A stretch of 64,000 nucleotides of DNA, taken from the NCBI RefSeq assembly GCF_003385215.1, contig NZ_PQHW01000005.1, positions 1 through 64,000 of the forward strand, in the 5' to 3' direction. This document shows, in pieces, positions 8,486 to 17,054 of this stretch (the first letter of the stretch is position 1; every line of letters begins with the position of its first letter). This DNA comes from Amycolatopsis thermalba (GTDB lineage: Bacteria > Actinomycetota > Actinomycetes > Mycobacteriales > Pseudonocardiaceae). Position numbers and translations under genes: made by a program. The notes beneath the pieces are model-generated. The model was not told the DNA's origin. It saw nothing but the letters and a program-made list of their open reading frames with translations, and made no database searches.

Positions 8486-9226
8486 ATGAGCGAAACGGTC
8501 CTGTCCGCGCCCGAGGTGCTCTCGATCGCGCAGGAGCTGGCCGAGATCGGCAGGCTCGTCGATGACGACGACGTGAGCGCGACCCTGTCCCGCTACGTCG
8601 CCCGGGCCGTCGCGCTGCTGCCCGGCTGTGACCGCGCGACCATCACGGCGCGCACCGACGTGGGCACCGCCGAGGTGCTGGCGGCCGCCGGGAAGCCGTT
8701 GCCGGAGCCGCCGACCGACGGGTCCGGGCCGGACCCGGTCACCGAGGCGCTGACCTACCGCGAGCCCCGGCGCCTGGACGACACGGCGACCGACCGGCGC
8801 TGGCCCGCCTACGGCGGGCACCTGCGGCGGCACGGGTTCGGCAGCGCGCTGACGCTGCCGCTGCCCGGCACGGAGTCCGGGGCCGCGTTCAGCGTGCTGT
8901 CCACCGAGCCCGGCCGCTTCGGCGATGGCTCGCACGACCTCGCGCTGCTGTTCACCCTGCACGCGGGGGTGGCGTTCGACAACAGCGCGCTCTACCACGA
9001 CAACATCCGCCTGCTGGGGCACGTGCAGACCGCCCTGCGCACCCGGACGGTGATCGCGCAGGCCCAGGGCCTCCTGATGCGCCACGACGACCAGTCCGCG
9101 GACGAGGCGCTGGCCGCGTTGAAGCGGATGTCGCAGCAGCGGAACGTGAAGTTGCGCGACGTGGCGGCCGCCCTCGTGGCGGCTCACCACGCCGGCCGGC
9201 TGGCCGACGTGCTGCACGCGCGCTGA
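8486..9226 (+). CDS. GAF-ANTAR domain RNA-binding antiterminator (second copy)
   Basis: A 246-residue paralogue of the protein at 7198. A GAF-type sensor (about residues 25-170) is followed by a C-terminal ANTAR domain (RTRTVIAQAQGLLMRHDD, DEALAALKRMSQQRNVKL). The GAF parts have diverged much more than the ANTAR parts, so the two probably sense different inputs and act on similar RNA structures. ATG at 8486 is preceded by GGAGGAGA. A TAGGCT -10-like box near 8434 may drive it. Convergent with the phosphonate-type ABC operon. Confidence 0.88.
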   Translation: MSETVLSAPEVLSIAQELAEIGRLVDDDDVSATLSRYVARAVALLPGCDRATITARTDVGTAEVLAAAGKPLPEPPTDGSGPDPVTEALTYREPRRLDDTATDRRWPAYGGHLRRHGFGSALTLPLPGTESGAAFSVLSTEPGRFGDGSHDLALLFTLHAGVAFDNSALYHDNIRLLGHVQTALRTRTVIAQAQGLLMRHDDQSADEALAALKRMSQQRNVKLRDVAAALVAAHHAGRLADVLHAR

Positions 9227-9281
9227 CGGCCCGCCGGCCTCCCTCCTCGTCCCAACACCTTGCGGGAGCCGGCGCCGCGGA

Positions 9282-10079
9282 TCACCGCTCCGCGGCCCGC
9301 CCGCGGGCCAGGCCGGTCAGCAGAGCCCCGGCCAGCGTCGTGCCCAGCAGGACCACCGTGCCCGCCGCGGCCAGGAACACGTGCCCGCGGTCGGCGAGCG
9401 CGAAGATCCGCGTCGGCAGCGTCTGCCAGTCCGGTGGGTACAGCATCATCGTCGCGCCCAGCTCGCCCAGTGACATCGCCAGCGCCAGGCTCGCCGAGGC
9501 CGCCATCGACGGCAGCAGCAACGGCAGGCGCACCCGCAGCAGGACCCGGACCGGGCCGGCGCCGAGGCTCTCCGCCACCAGCGCGAGCTGCGGATCCGCC
9601 CGGCGGCACGCGGCCGACACCGTGCTGTAGGTGAACGGCAGCACGATCAGCAGGTGCCCGAGCAGCACGATCCACCGCGTCCCGTTGAGCAGCACCGGCG
9701 GCCGGCTGAACGCGACCAGCAGCGACAGCACGACCACCACCGACGGCACCGCGATCGGCAGGTGGAACAGCGTGTCGGCCAGCCGCCGCAGCCGGGGCGG
9801 TGCGGACGCGGCGGCCAGCGCGGCCCACGTGCCCAGCAGCACCGACCCGGCGGAGGCGATCAGCCCGGTCTGCACGCTCACCGACAGGCTCGCCAGGTTC
9901 TCCCCGGACAGCGCCTCGCCGAGGTGCGCCGCGGTGAACGCGCCCGGCAGTACCCCGGTCCACGAGCCCGCGACCGCCGCGAGCACGATCATCACCAGCG
10001 GCGCCGCCACCACGACGGTGAACAGCACCGCGAACACCACGCGCACGGCGATCCGGCTACCCCGCGTCCACAGCAGCAC
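9282..10079 (-). CDS. ABC transporter permease, AEP-type importer (second permease)
   Basis: A 265-residue inner-membrane protein with about six hydrophobic segments. The cytoplasmic loop AESLGAGPVRVLLRVRLPLL is the EAA-type motif that docks the ATPase. GTG at 10079 follows GGGAGA and overlaps the end of the preceding permease gene by 23 bp, showing translational coupling. It is the last gene of the minus-strand operon containing a phosphonatase-like enzyme, so an aminophosphonate is the inferred cargo. Confidence 0.85.
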   Translation of the reverse strand: MLLWTRGSRIAVRVVFAVLFTVVVAAPLVMIVLAAVAGSWTGVLPGAFTAAHLGEALSGENLASLSVSVQTGLIASAGSVLLGTWAALAAASAPPRLRRLADTLFHLPIAVPSVVVVLSLLVAFSRPPVLLNGTRWIVLLGHLLIVLPFTYSTVSAACRRADPQLALVAESLGAGPVRVLLRVRLPLLLPSMAASASLALAMSLGELGATMMLYPPDWQTLPTRIFALADRGHVFLAAAGTVVLLGTTLAGALLTGLARGRAAER

Positions 10080-10872
10080 GGCGGTCTCCCTTCGACAGCG
10101 CCCACCGGTGAGCGCGGTAGAGCAGCAGCGAGAACACCACGTTCACCACCGCCACGACGCACGCCGCCGGGTAGTCGAACGTCACGATTCCCTTGGTGTA
10201 GACGAGAACGGGCAGCGTGGTCACGTCCTTGGCGCCGATGAACAGCACGATGCCGAACTCGTTCATCGCCAGCAGCATCGTCAGGCACGCGCCGGACGCG
10301 AGCCCGGGCAGCGCCCCGGGCAGCACGACCTGCCGCAGCACCCGCCACGGGCCGGCGCCCAGGCTCGCCGCCACGTTCAGCTGCGCCGCCGGGATCTGCC
10401 CGAACGCCGCGAGCGCCGGCCGCAGCACGAACGGCGTGTAGAACGTGATCTCGGCCAGCAGCACGCCCCACGGCGAGTACAGGAACCCGGCGCCGGGGAA
10501 GATCCCCGCGCTGCCGTAGAGGAACGTCAGCGACAACGCGATGAGGAACGACGGGAACGCCAGCATGGTGTCGGCGAGCCGGGACAGCGCCCGGGCGCCC
10601 GGGAACGGCACGAACGCGATCACCAGCGCCAGGAACGTGCCCAGCAGCACGCAGCCTGCCGTGGTGCCCAGCGCGATCGCCACCGTCCGCCACGCGGCGC
10701 GGAGGAACTCGGCCGACCCGAGCACCTCCAGCCACACCGCGAACGCGGCACCGCCGTCCTCGGCGGTCAGCGATTGGCGGACCACCAGGGCCAGCGGATA
10801 GCCGAAGAACGCCACCACCACGAGCAGCGGCGGCACCAGCCAGGCCGCTACCCGAGCGGGACGACCGGGCAA
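10057..10872 (-). CDS. ABC transporter permease, AEP-type importer (first permease)
   Basis: About 271 residues with six hydrophobic segments, beginning with [20 protein letters not shown]. The EAA-type loop is NVAASLGAGPWRVLRQVVLP. The start is uncertain: the frame stays open far upstream inside the ATPase gene without a good start. TTG at 10872, giving a 25-bp overlap with the ATPase gene, is the best position; a GTG at 10827 is possible. Partner of the permease at 9282 and ATPase at 10848. Confidence 0.8.
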   Translation of the reverse strand: MPGRPARVAAWLVPPLLVVVAFFGYPLALVVRQSLTAEDGGAAFAVWLEVLGSAEFLRAAWRTVAIALGTTAGCVLLGTFLALVIAFVPFPGARALSRLADTMLAFPSFLIALSLTFLYGSAGIFPGAGFLYSPWGVLLAEITFYTPFVLRPALAAFGQIPAAQLNVAASLGAGPWRVLRQVVLPGALPGLASGACLTMLLAMNEFGIVLFIGAKDVTTLPVLVYTKGIVTFDYPAACVVAVVNVVFSLLLYRAHRWALSKGDRRAAVDAG

Positions 10873-11918
10873 CCGTCCGGAATGGACACCCCGACCCGCT
10901 GCCCGACGCCGGGCAGCCCGTCCACCGTCGCGACCTCCGCGCGGACCGGACAGGACCCCGACGTCAGCTCCAGGTCGAGATCGAGCCGGAAGCCACTGCC
11001 ACGCCATTGCACACCCTTCAAGGTCGCGGGGAACAGTTCGCGGCCCGGCGCGTGCACGCCGAGCCGGTGCGGCCGCACCCCGAGCGCGACCGCACCGCCG
11101 GGGACACCGGTGACCGGTCCGGCGGGCAGCTCGCGCCCGCCGAGCCGCACGGTGACCAGGTCGTCGCCGTCGTGGCGCACGAGTTCGACCGGGATCAGGT
11201 TGGCCGCGCCGAGGAAGCTCGCGGTGAACTCGCGCGACGGCCGGTGGTAGAGCCGGCCCGACGGCCCGGCCTCGACCAGCTTCGCGTCCCGCATCACGGC
11301 GATCCGGTCGGCCAGCGCGAGCGCCTCACCCTGGTCGTGCGTGACGCGGATCAACGTGGTGTCCGGCAGCTCCGCCCGCAGCCGCAGCAGCTCGGCGACC
11401 ATGTCCTCGCGCAGCGCCGCGTCGAGCGCGGACAGCGGCTCGTCCAGCAGCAGCACCGGCGGCCGGATCGCGAGCGCGCGGGCGATCGCCACCCGCTGCT
11501 GCTGGCCGCCGGACAGCTCCCGCGGGTAGCGCCGGGCGTAACCGGCCATGCCGACCAGCTCCAGCGTCTCCCGCACCCGCTCGCGGACCTCGGCGCGGGG
11601 CAGGCGCCGCGCCCGCAGTCCGAACGCGACGTTGTCGGCCACCCGCAGGTGCGGGAACAGGGCGTAGTTCTGCACCACGACACCGAGGCCGCGGCGCGAC
11701 GGGGGCAGATCGGTGATGTCCGCGCCGTCGAGCAGCACCCGGCCCGCGCTCGGCCGGACGAACCCGGCGATCGCTTTCAGCGCGGTGGACTTGCCCGAGC
11801 CGGACGGGCCCAGCAACGCCAGCGTCTCGCCCCGCCCGACCGTCAGGTCCACTTCGGACAACGCGCAGGTGCGTCCGTAGTGGACGGACATGCCACGCAG
11901 CTCGATCGCGGGTGTCAC
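10848..11918 (-). CDS. ABC transporter ATP-binding protein, AEP/Fe3+/spermidine-like class
   Basis: A 356-residue nucleotide-binding subunit. Walker [10 protein letters not shown], the signature LSGGQQQR and Walker [13 protein letters not shown] are intact, followed by a C-terminal TOBE-type regulatory domain of about 110 residues. This layout belongs to the PotA/FbpC/PhnT class of importers. The GTG start at 11918 overlaps the binding-protein stop as GTGA. It powers uptake through the two permeases downstream. Confidence 0.9.
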   Translation of the reverse strand: MTPAIELRGMSVHYGRTCALSEVDLTVGRGETLALLGPSGSGKSTALKAIAGFVRPSAGRVLLDGADITDLPPSRRGLGVVVQNYALFPHLRVADNVAFGLRARRLPRAEVRERVRETLELVGMAGYARRYPRELSGGQQQRVAIARALAIRPPVLLLDEPLSALDAALREDMVAELLRLRAELPDTTLIRVTHDQGEALALADRIAVMRDAKLVEAGPSGRLYHRPSREFTASFLGAANLIPVELVRHDGDDLVTVRLGGRELPAGPVTGVPGGAVALGVRPHRLGVHAPGRELFPATLKGVQWRGSGFRLDLDLELTSGSCPVRAEVATVDGLPGVGQRVGVSIPDGCPVVPLG

Positions 11919-12883
11919 CGCCCGACGGCCTTCCGGTAGGCGTTCAGGTCGGCGTCCAGGCCGGCCAGCACCGCGTTCCAGTCCGGCTGCCAGATCTCCA
12001 CGCCCTGCAGCACCGCCTTGATCCGGTCGGCCTTGGGTCCGCTCACCGCGACGTCCGGCCGGCCGGGCAGCCCGTAGGCGTCCACGGCGGTCGCCTGCAC
12101 CTGGGGCGAGAACAGGAAGTCCACCAGCTTGCGCGCGTTGTCCGGGTGCGGCCCTCCCGCGACCTGGCCGGCGTAGTAGGGCAGCGCGAACGTGGACCGG
12201 GTGCCGGTCGCGTCGGCCGGGAAGAACACCTCGAACCCGCCGCTCGCCTCGATCTCGGCGAGGTTCATCTGCACGTCGCCGTTGGCCACCAGCAGCTCGC
12301 CCTTGGCGACCTTGGGCTGCAGCTTCCCGGTCGACGACGACGGGCCGACGTTGTTGGCCTGCAACCTCGCCAGGTAGTCCAGCGCGCCCTGCTTGCCGAA
12401 GACGTGCTGCAGCTGGAGCAGCACCGCGGTGCCGTCGCCCGCCTCGCCGGGGGTGGAGTACTGCAGCTTGCCCCGGTACTTCGGGTCGAGCAGGTCGTCC
12501 CAGGTCCGCGGCGCCGGCTGCCCCGCGGTGGCGATGAAGCACAGGTAGTTGTTGATCATCGGCGCGTAGCCGGAGCCGGTCAGCAGGTTCTGCGACGCGG
12601 CCCGCTGGATGAACGGCGGCAGCGTCACCAGGACGTCGGCCTGCGGGTTGGCCCGCTCCTTCTCCACGCGCGAGGTGACCTCGCCGGAGCCGGCGGTGAC
12701 GACCTGGACGGTGATGCCCGTCCGGGCCGTGAACTCGCCGAACCGCTGGGCGTACCAGTCCTCCAGGCCGTCGGCGGTGTAGAGGGTGACGACGTCGGTG
12801 CCGTTGCCGCCCGCCGTGCCGCCACAGGCGGACAGCACGGCCATCAGCACGGCGGCGAGCGCGACGCTCAGTTTCCTTCGCAC
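11915..12883 (-). CDS. ABC transporter substrate-binding lipoprotein (PhnS/Fe3+-type fold)
   Basis: A 322-residue extracellular solute-binding protein. The signal peptide ends in the lipobox LSAC (Cys20), so it is lipid-anchored outside the membrane. DVVTLYTADGLEDWY and the later DVLVTLPPF segment fit the group of binding proteins that includes Fe3+ and 2-aminoethylphosphonate binders. GTG at 12883 follows TAGGAG and overlaps the HAD gene by 16 bp. With a phosphonatase homologue directly upstream, 2-aminoethylphosphonate or a relative is the best ligand guess; an iron role is less likely in this context. Confidence 0.85.
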   Translation of the reverse strand: MRRKLSVALAAVLMAVLSACGGTAGGNGTDVVTLYTADGLEDWYAQRFGEFTARTGITVQVVTAGSGEVTSRVEKERANPQADVLVTLPPFIQRAASQNLLTGSGYAPMINNYLCFIATAGQPAPRTWDDLLDPKYRGKLQYSTPGEAGDGTAVLLQLQHVFGKQGALDYLARLQANNVGPSSSTGKLQPKVAKGELLVANGDVQMNLAEIEASGGFEVFFPADATGTRSTFALPYYAGQVAGGPHPDNARKLVDFLFSPQVQATAVDAYGLPGRPDVAVSGPKADRIKAVLQGVEIWQPDWNAVLAGLDADLNAYRKAVGR

Positions 12884-13551
12884 GGGAGCACTCCTAACGC
12901 GGTGGGGAGATCGGAGACGGAGTCCAGGACGTGGGTGGCGCCGGCCGCGCGCAGGTCGGCGGCGGTCCCGGCACCGGTCAGCACCCCGGCGGCCACCGGC
13001 GCGCCGGAGCGCAGCGCGGTGCGGATGTCGGACGGGGTGTCGCCCGCGACGGCCACCGCGCGCATGTCGGTGACCTCCAGGCGCAGTGCGGCGGTCAGCA
13101 CGAGATCGGGGAACGGGCGGCCACGCACGCCGGGGCCCGGGGCGAGCGCGAGGTCGGCGAGGTCCTGCCAGCCCAGCGCGTCCAGGATCGCGTGCTGGGT
13201 GCCGGCGGCGAACCCGGTGGTGAGCGCGACCTTGACCCCGGCCGCCCGCAGCACGCGGATCGTGTCCGCCGCGCCGGGCAGCGGCACGCAGTGTCCGGTG
13301 TGGACGAGTCCTTCGTAGACGCGGCGGAACTCGTCGTTCGCCCGCTGGGCGAGGGTTTCCTCCCCGAGCAGGGCGCGGAACACGGTGATCTTCGACTGGC
13401 CCATGGTGCGCCGGACGTGGTCCAGCATCGGCGGGTGCCGGTCCGCGGGCACGCCGACGGCGGTGATCGCCGCGGTGAACGCCCGCTCGACGAGCCCGTC
13501 GTCGGCGACCGTGGTGCCGGCCATGTCCAGCACGACCAGCTCGGGGGTCAC
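12868..13551 (-). CDS. Phosphonatase-like HAD hydrolase (phosphonoacetaldehyde hydrolase-related)
   Basis: A 227-residue haloacid dehalogenase-superfamily enzyme. The nucleophile motif LDMAGTT carries Asp9. MGQSKITVFRALL places Lys54 where phosphonoacetaldehyde hydrolase has its Schiff-base lysine (MGLLKIDHVRAL in PhnX). VAGDTPSDI is the late acidic motif. It is expected to break the C-P bond of phosphonoacetaldehyde or a related aldehyde. GTG at 13551 overlaps the FAD-enzyme stop as GTGA, so the product of that enzyme is the likely substrate. It belongs to the PhnX-like family rather than canonical PhnX. Confidence 0.85.
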   Translation of the reverse strand: MTPELVVLDMAGTTVADDGLVERAFTAAITAVGVPADRHPPMLDHVRRTMGQSKITVFRALLGEETLAQRANDEFRRVYEGLVHTGHCVPLPGAADTIRVLRAAGVKVALTTGFAAGTQHAILDALGWQDLADLALAPGPGVRGRPFPDLVLTAALRLEVTDMRAVAVAGDTPSDIRTALRSGAPVAAGVLTGAGTAADLRAAGATHVLDSVSDLPTALGVLPCEGN

Positions 13552-14651
13552 AGCCCGGCCTCCTTCGCGGTGTCCTCGGCGATCGCGGGCGCGCACGTCA
13601 TCCCGCGGCCGCCCGGCCCGGTGACCAGCCAGGCGTTGTCGGCGACGCGGGCGCGGTGGACGACCACCGACGGGTCGGCGGACTGCGCGTAGACACCTGC
13701 CCAGCGGCGCACGAGCCGGGGGAGCGGCCTGCCCAGCAACGCCCCGGCGACCGCGCTCAGGTGGTCGTAGGGCGCCTCCTCGACGTCGAACGGGAACGGC
13801 TCGTCGTAGCCGTGCGTGTCGCCGATGGTGAGCCCGCCGTCGCGGCGCTGCACCATGAGCAGCTGCATCGCGTGCGCCGCGGCGACCTCGTTCTGCGGCT
13901 GCTGGCGGTTGAGGGCGGTGAGCGCGTCGCCGCGGTAGGCCGGGTAGTAGCGGAAGCTGTCCCCGTCGGCGACCGACGTGGTGAGCGGCTCACCCAGCGG
14001 TTCGGTCTGCGCCATCTGCAACCGCACGCGGCGCACGGGCAGATCCGCGGCCAGCTCGCGGACCAGGCCACCGAGCCGGGCGCCGGTGCACAGCAGGACC
14101 AGGTCGCCCTCGTGCCGGTCGCCGTGGTCGTCGAGCACGCCGAGCCGGGTCAGCGCGCGGACCTCGCGGCCGGGCAGCCAGGTGTAGCGGCCGCTGGTCG
14201 CGAGCGCGGCGCGCAGCGCGGGCTGTGCCGTGCGCGGTTCGACCGCCGCGTCCTGCGGGCACCACAACGCGCCCAGGAAGTCGCCGCGCAGCGCGGGGTT
14301 GAGCGCTCGCGTCTCCGTCGCGTCGAGCAGTTTGAACTCGCGGTCGGCCGGCGCCGCGGCGGCGACGGCGTACTCGGCCTCGGTCCGCAGCACGGTGAGG
14401 GAGCCGTTCGCACGGAACCCGAGCCCGGGTGTCCGCGCGCCGACCTCCTCCCACAGCCGGCGCGCCCGCAGCGCCGTCTCCAGCTCCATCCCCGGGGCGC
14501 GGCCGCTGACCCACACCAGCCCGAAGTTGCGCACGGACGCGCCCCGCGCCTCGCGTTCCCGTTCGATCTGGACCACGTCGTGGCCGCGCCGGACGGCCTG
14601 CCAGGCGTGCAGGGTGCCGAGCACCCCGCCACCCACGATGAGAATTCGCAC
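13548..14651 (-). CDS. FAD-dependent oxidoreductase of phosphonate clusters (TIGR03364-like)
   Basis: A 367-residue DAO-family flavoprotein. The Rossmann motif VGGGVLGTLHAW lies at residues 6-17 and ALNRQQPQNEVAAAH and GPGGRGMT in the C-terminal half. Members found beside phosphonatase genes are thought to oxidise aminoethylphosphonate or its N-methyl derivatives to phosphonoacetaldehyde, replacing the usual PhnW transaminase, which is absent here. GTG at 14651 is preceded by GAAGG; a longer open frame upstream has no binding site. First structural gene of the operon after the GntR regulator. Confidence 0.8.
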   Translation of the reverse strand: MRILIVGGGVLGTLHAWQAVRRGHDVVQIEREREARGASVRNFGLVWVSGRAPGMELETALRARRLWEEVGARTPGLGFRANGSLTVLRTEAEYAVAAAAPADREFKLLDATETRALNPALRGDFLGALWCPQDAAVEPRTAQPALRAALATSGRYTWLPGREVRALTRLGVLDDHGDRHEGDLVLLCTGARLGGLVRELAADLPVRRVRLQMAQTEPLGEPLTTSVADGDSFRYYPAYRGDALTALNRQQPQNEVAAAHAMQLLMVQRRDGGLTIGDTHGYDEPFPFDVEEAPYDHLSAVAGALLGRPLPRLVRRWAGVYAQSADPSVVVHRARVADNAWLVTGPGGRGMTCAPAIAEDTAKEAGL

Positions 14652-14742
14652 GACGCAACCTTCGCCGCCGGTCGTGAACGGTCCGTGGCTTCGGAGCCAA
14701 CGCGCGATGAAGATTGGACTGGATGAGTTATCGTTTCGTGAT

Positions 14743-15507
14743 CTAGCTGTCCGGGCCCAGGCGGGTGACGAAGCTGAGCCGGTCACCGCGGAACAGCGAC
14801 CGCACCCGCTCGAACGGCGTCCCGTCCGGTTCCCAGGACACGCGGTGCAGCAACAGCATCGGCAGGCCGGGCGGGGTGCCGACCAGCAGCGCCTCCCGCG
14901 GGGTGGCGAGCACGGTCTCCACGCGTTCCTCCGCGCCGGCGAAGACGACGCCGAGTTCGTCCCGCAGGCACGCGTACAGCGAGCCGGCCGGCTCGAAGAC
15001 GTCCAGCAGGTCCGGGAAGCGGGCCGAGACCAGGAACGTGGACTCCAGGCCGACGCGTTCCCCGTCGGCGAGCAGCACCCGTTCCAGGTGGACGACCTCC
15101 GCGCCCGGCTCGATGTGCAGCTCGCGGGCCAGGTTCTCGTCCGCGGGCAGGTGTTCCAGCGTGATCAGCGCGCGGCCGGGGTCGACGCCCTGCTGTCGCA
15201 GGCCTTCGGTGTAGCTGACCAGGGCGAGGCGTTGCACCAGCTTGGGGCCCGCGACGAAGGTGCCGCTGCCCTGGCGGCGGCGCAACCTGCCGTCCAGCAC
15301 CAGATCGGCGACGGCCTGCCGCACGCTGGCGCGCGAGACGTCGTACCGTTCGGACAGTTCGCGCTCGGTGGGGAGCGCGGCGCCTTCGCCCAGCTCGGCG
15401 ATCAGCTCGAGCAGCCGGACCTTGAGCGCGTAGTACCGCGGGACGCGGCCGTGCTCCGGGATGCCCGCACGCACGGGCCGATCGGCGGACGCGGGCTCAC
15501 CTGACAC
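14743..15507 (-). CDS. GntR/HutC-family transcriptional regulator
   Basis: A 254-residue repressor. The N-terminal winged helix reads ALPTERELSERYDVSRASVR and QAVADLVLDGRLRRRQGSGT; the C-terminal part is a UTRA ligand-binding domain, as in PhnF and HutC. GTG at 15507 has no Shine-Dalgarno sequence, but a TATGCT box on the minus strand ends 8 bases before it, so a leaderless mRNA is likely. It lies 92 bp upstream of the FAD-enzyme gene on the same strand and probably controls the phosphonate-type operon in response to the imported compound. Confidence 0.87.
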   Translation of the reverse strand: MSGEPASADRPVRAGIPEHGRVPRYYALKVRLLELIAELGEGAALPTERELSERYDVSRASVRQAVADLVLDGRLRRRQGSGTFVAGPKLVQRLALVSYTEGLRQQGVDPGRALITLEHLPADENLARELHIEPGAEVVHLERVLLADGERVGLESTFLVSARFPDLLDVFEPAGSLYACLRDELGVVFAGAEERVETVLATPREALLVGTPPGLPMLLLHRVSWEPDGTPFERVRSLFRGDRLSFVTRLGPDS

Positions 15508-15515
15508 GGAACGCG

Positions 15516-15521
15516 AGCATA
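15516..15521 (-). promoter_or_regulatory. Candidate -10 box (TATGCT) for leaderless gntR-type transcript
   Basis: TATGCT on the minus strand ends 8 bases before the GTG start of the GntR-family gene, the spacing expected if transcription begins at the start codon. No clear -35 is visible. Confidence 0.4.
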
Positions 15522-15627
15522 CGGCAGCGTTGTGGCGGGCACCCGTGCCGCGTGCTGCGGCATACCGAGAGGTGCGGCCTGGCCACCCGCCACGACAAGC
15601 TTGCCTTCGACCGAGGCGCGCTGGTGA

Positions 15628-16443
15628 TCAGTGCCGCACCAGTAGCCGGCTCATCAGCGGCAGGTGGTCCGACGCCGCCGGGTTCCCGTCGAGCACCCGC
15701 GTCACCAGCGGCGACACCGAGCGCGACGCGTAGACGTAGTCGATCCGCCGGTCCGGCGCCTCCGCCGGGTAGGTCGCCCCGCCGCCCTTGCCGGACACCG
15801 GCCAGGCGTCGGTGAAAGCCGCGTTCAGCGTGGCGATCTCCGGGGCCTCCGGGAGCGCGTTCAGATCACCCACGAGCACTGCCGGGGCGGTGTCGCCGAT
15901 CAGCTCCGCGATCTGCCGCGTCTGCTCCAGGCGGTCGGTCTGCGCGCTGGCCGCCAGGTGCGTGTCGTACACGTGCACCGCCACCCCGCGCACGTCCACC
16001 ACCGCGTGCAGCAGCCCGCGCTGCTCCTGGCCCGGCGAACGGAACAGGTACGTGTTCTCCCACGCGGTGATCGGGTAGCGGGACAGGATCGCGGTGCCGT
16101 ACTGGATCCGCGGGCTGCCCGCGGCCGGCGGATCGCGGTCGATGTTCGCGCCGAAGACCACGTGGTAGCCGAGCATCCGGGCCAGCTCGCTCGCCTGGTC
16201 GGCCCAGTCGCTGCGCGCCGAGTAGTGCCGGTCCACCTCCTGCAGCCCGACCACGTCGGCGCCGCTGTCCCGGATCACCCCGGCCACGCGCGCGAGGTCG
16301 AGCACGTCGTCGGTGCCCTGCGCGTGGTGGATGTTGAAACTCAGCACGGACAGCACCCGCTGCCGCGGCTCGCTCGCGTTCGCGGGCAGCGCCGCCGCCA
16401 GGACTGCCGTCAGCATCAGCACGATCGTCACGATTCTGCGCAC
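15628..16443 (-). CDS. Secreted endonuclease/exonuclease/phosphatase-family protein
   Basis: A 271-residue exported metal-dependent phosphodiesterase fold. The GTG start at 16443 gives a clean signal peptide (RRIVTIVLMLTAVLAAALPANA) cleaved before SEPRQ. Family motifs: LSVLSFNIHHAQG, DVVGLQEVDRHY with the metal-binding Glu, YDTHLAAS, VGDLNALPEAPE and the final SDHLPL. The substrate may be a phosphodiester, phospholipid head group or nucleic acid. The frame is open upstream to about 17061, but that extension is a pseudogene plus a tandem repeat and is rejected as coding. Confidence 0.85.
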   Translation of the reverse strand: MRRIVTIVLMLTAVLAAALPANASEPRQRVLSVLSFNIHHAQGTDDVLDLARVAGVIRDSGADVVGLQEVDRHYSARSDWADQASELARMLGYHVVFGANIDRDPPAAGSPRIQYGTAILSRYPITAWENTYLFRSPGQEQRGLLHAVVDVRGVAVHVYDTHLAASAQTDRLEQTRQIAELIGDTAPAVLVGDLNALPEAPEIATLNAAFTDAWPVSGKGGGATYPAEAPDRRIDYVYASRSVSPLVTRVLDGNPAASDHLPLMSRLLVRH

Positions 16444-16521
16444 CCGGCGATCTTCGACCGGGCACATGAGGACGCGGTGAACGAGCGGCGAACGTTTCAA
16501 CGCCGTCCGGCGTCGGGTGCC

Positions 16522-16779
16522 GTAGGACTTCCCGAACCGAGCCACCCCGCCGTCCAGCCGGCCGACCTGGTCCTGGCTGTCGCGTTCCCGTCCGAAGTGG
16601 ACCCGGCCGGGGTCGGTGGTGATCGGGACGACGCTGCGGCTCACCGAAACCCGCGGCTCGCGGAGGTGGCCGTGCCGCGCCCACTCCGCGCGGAAGATCG
16701 CGGTCTGCTCGGCCTGCAGCTCGTCGAACGGCACCCCGGTGTCCTCGGTGAGCAGCGTCGAACTCATCAGGTTCAGTCC
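16522..16779 (-). pseudogene. Internal fragment of an LLM-class flavin oxidoreductase gene
   Basis: About 86 codons on the minus strand with typical luciferase-like family sequence: NLMSSTLLTEDTGVPFDELQ, then HLREPRVSVSRSVVPI, HFGRERDSQDQVG and ARFGKSY. In intact relatives this segment belongs to the last third of a 330-residue protein. Here the N-terminal two thirds and the final 40-50 residues are missing; after KSY the frame runs into unrelated sequence. It lies between the EEP gene and the 21-bp tandem repeat, so it is a relic of a deletion. Confidence 0.7.
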
Positions 16780-16841
16780 CTGCCCGGCGGCCAGTTCGCG
16801 GGAGGTTCCTGCCGCGGCACAGAACTCCCGCGGCTGACTAC

Positions 16842-17005
16842 GACTCGCGCGCGTGAACGTGGAACTCGCGCGCGTGAACGTGGAACTCGCGCCCGCGAGC
16901 GGGGGACTCGCGGCGCAGAGCGTGGGACTCGCGGCGCAGAGCGTGGGACTCGCGCCCCCCACCGTGGGACTCGCGCCACCGAGCGTGGGACTCGCGTCCC
17001 CACCC
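16842..17005. repeat. 21-bp tandem repeat, seven full copies and a partial eighth
   Basis: Units start at 16842, 16863, 16884, 16905, 16926, 16947, 16968 and 16989, each beginning GACTCGCG or AACTCGCG and ending near GTGG. Adjacent pairs are identical (units 4 and 5) or nearly so (1 and 2), showing recent slippage. The period is a multiple of three, so both strands stay open, but the encoded 7-residue repeats are low complexity and probably not translated. It occupies most of the gap before the lacI-type promoter. Confidence 0.9.
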
Positions 17006-17054
17006 ATCTCCGCCCGGTCCGGCCAGGGCTGATGCAGCCTCCGAAACCCCGGTG

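Noticed and set aside
11915-12883. Ferric iron importer binding protein
   Set aside because: The fold is shared with iron binders, but linkage to a phosphonatase-like HAD enzyme and the phosphonate-type flavoprotein favours an aminophosphonate ligand.
16842-17005. CRISPR array
   Set aside because: The 21-bp units are contiguous with no unique spacers and no cas genes are nearby; it is a simple tandem repeat.
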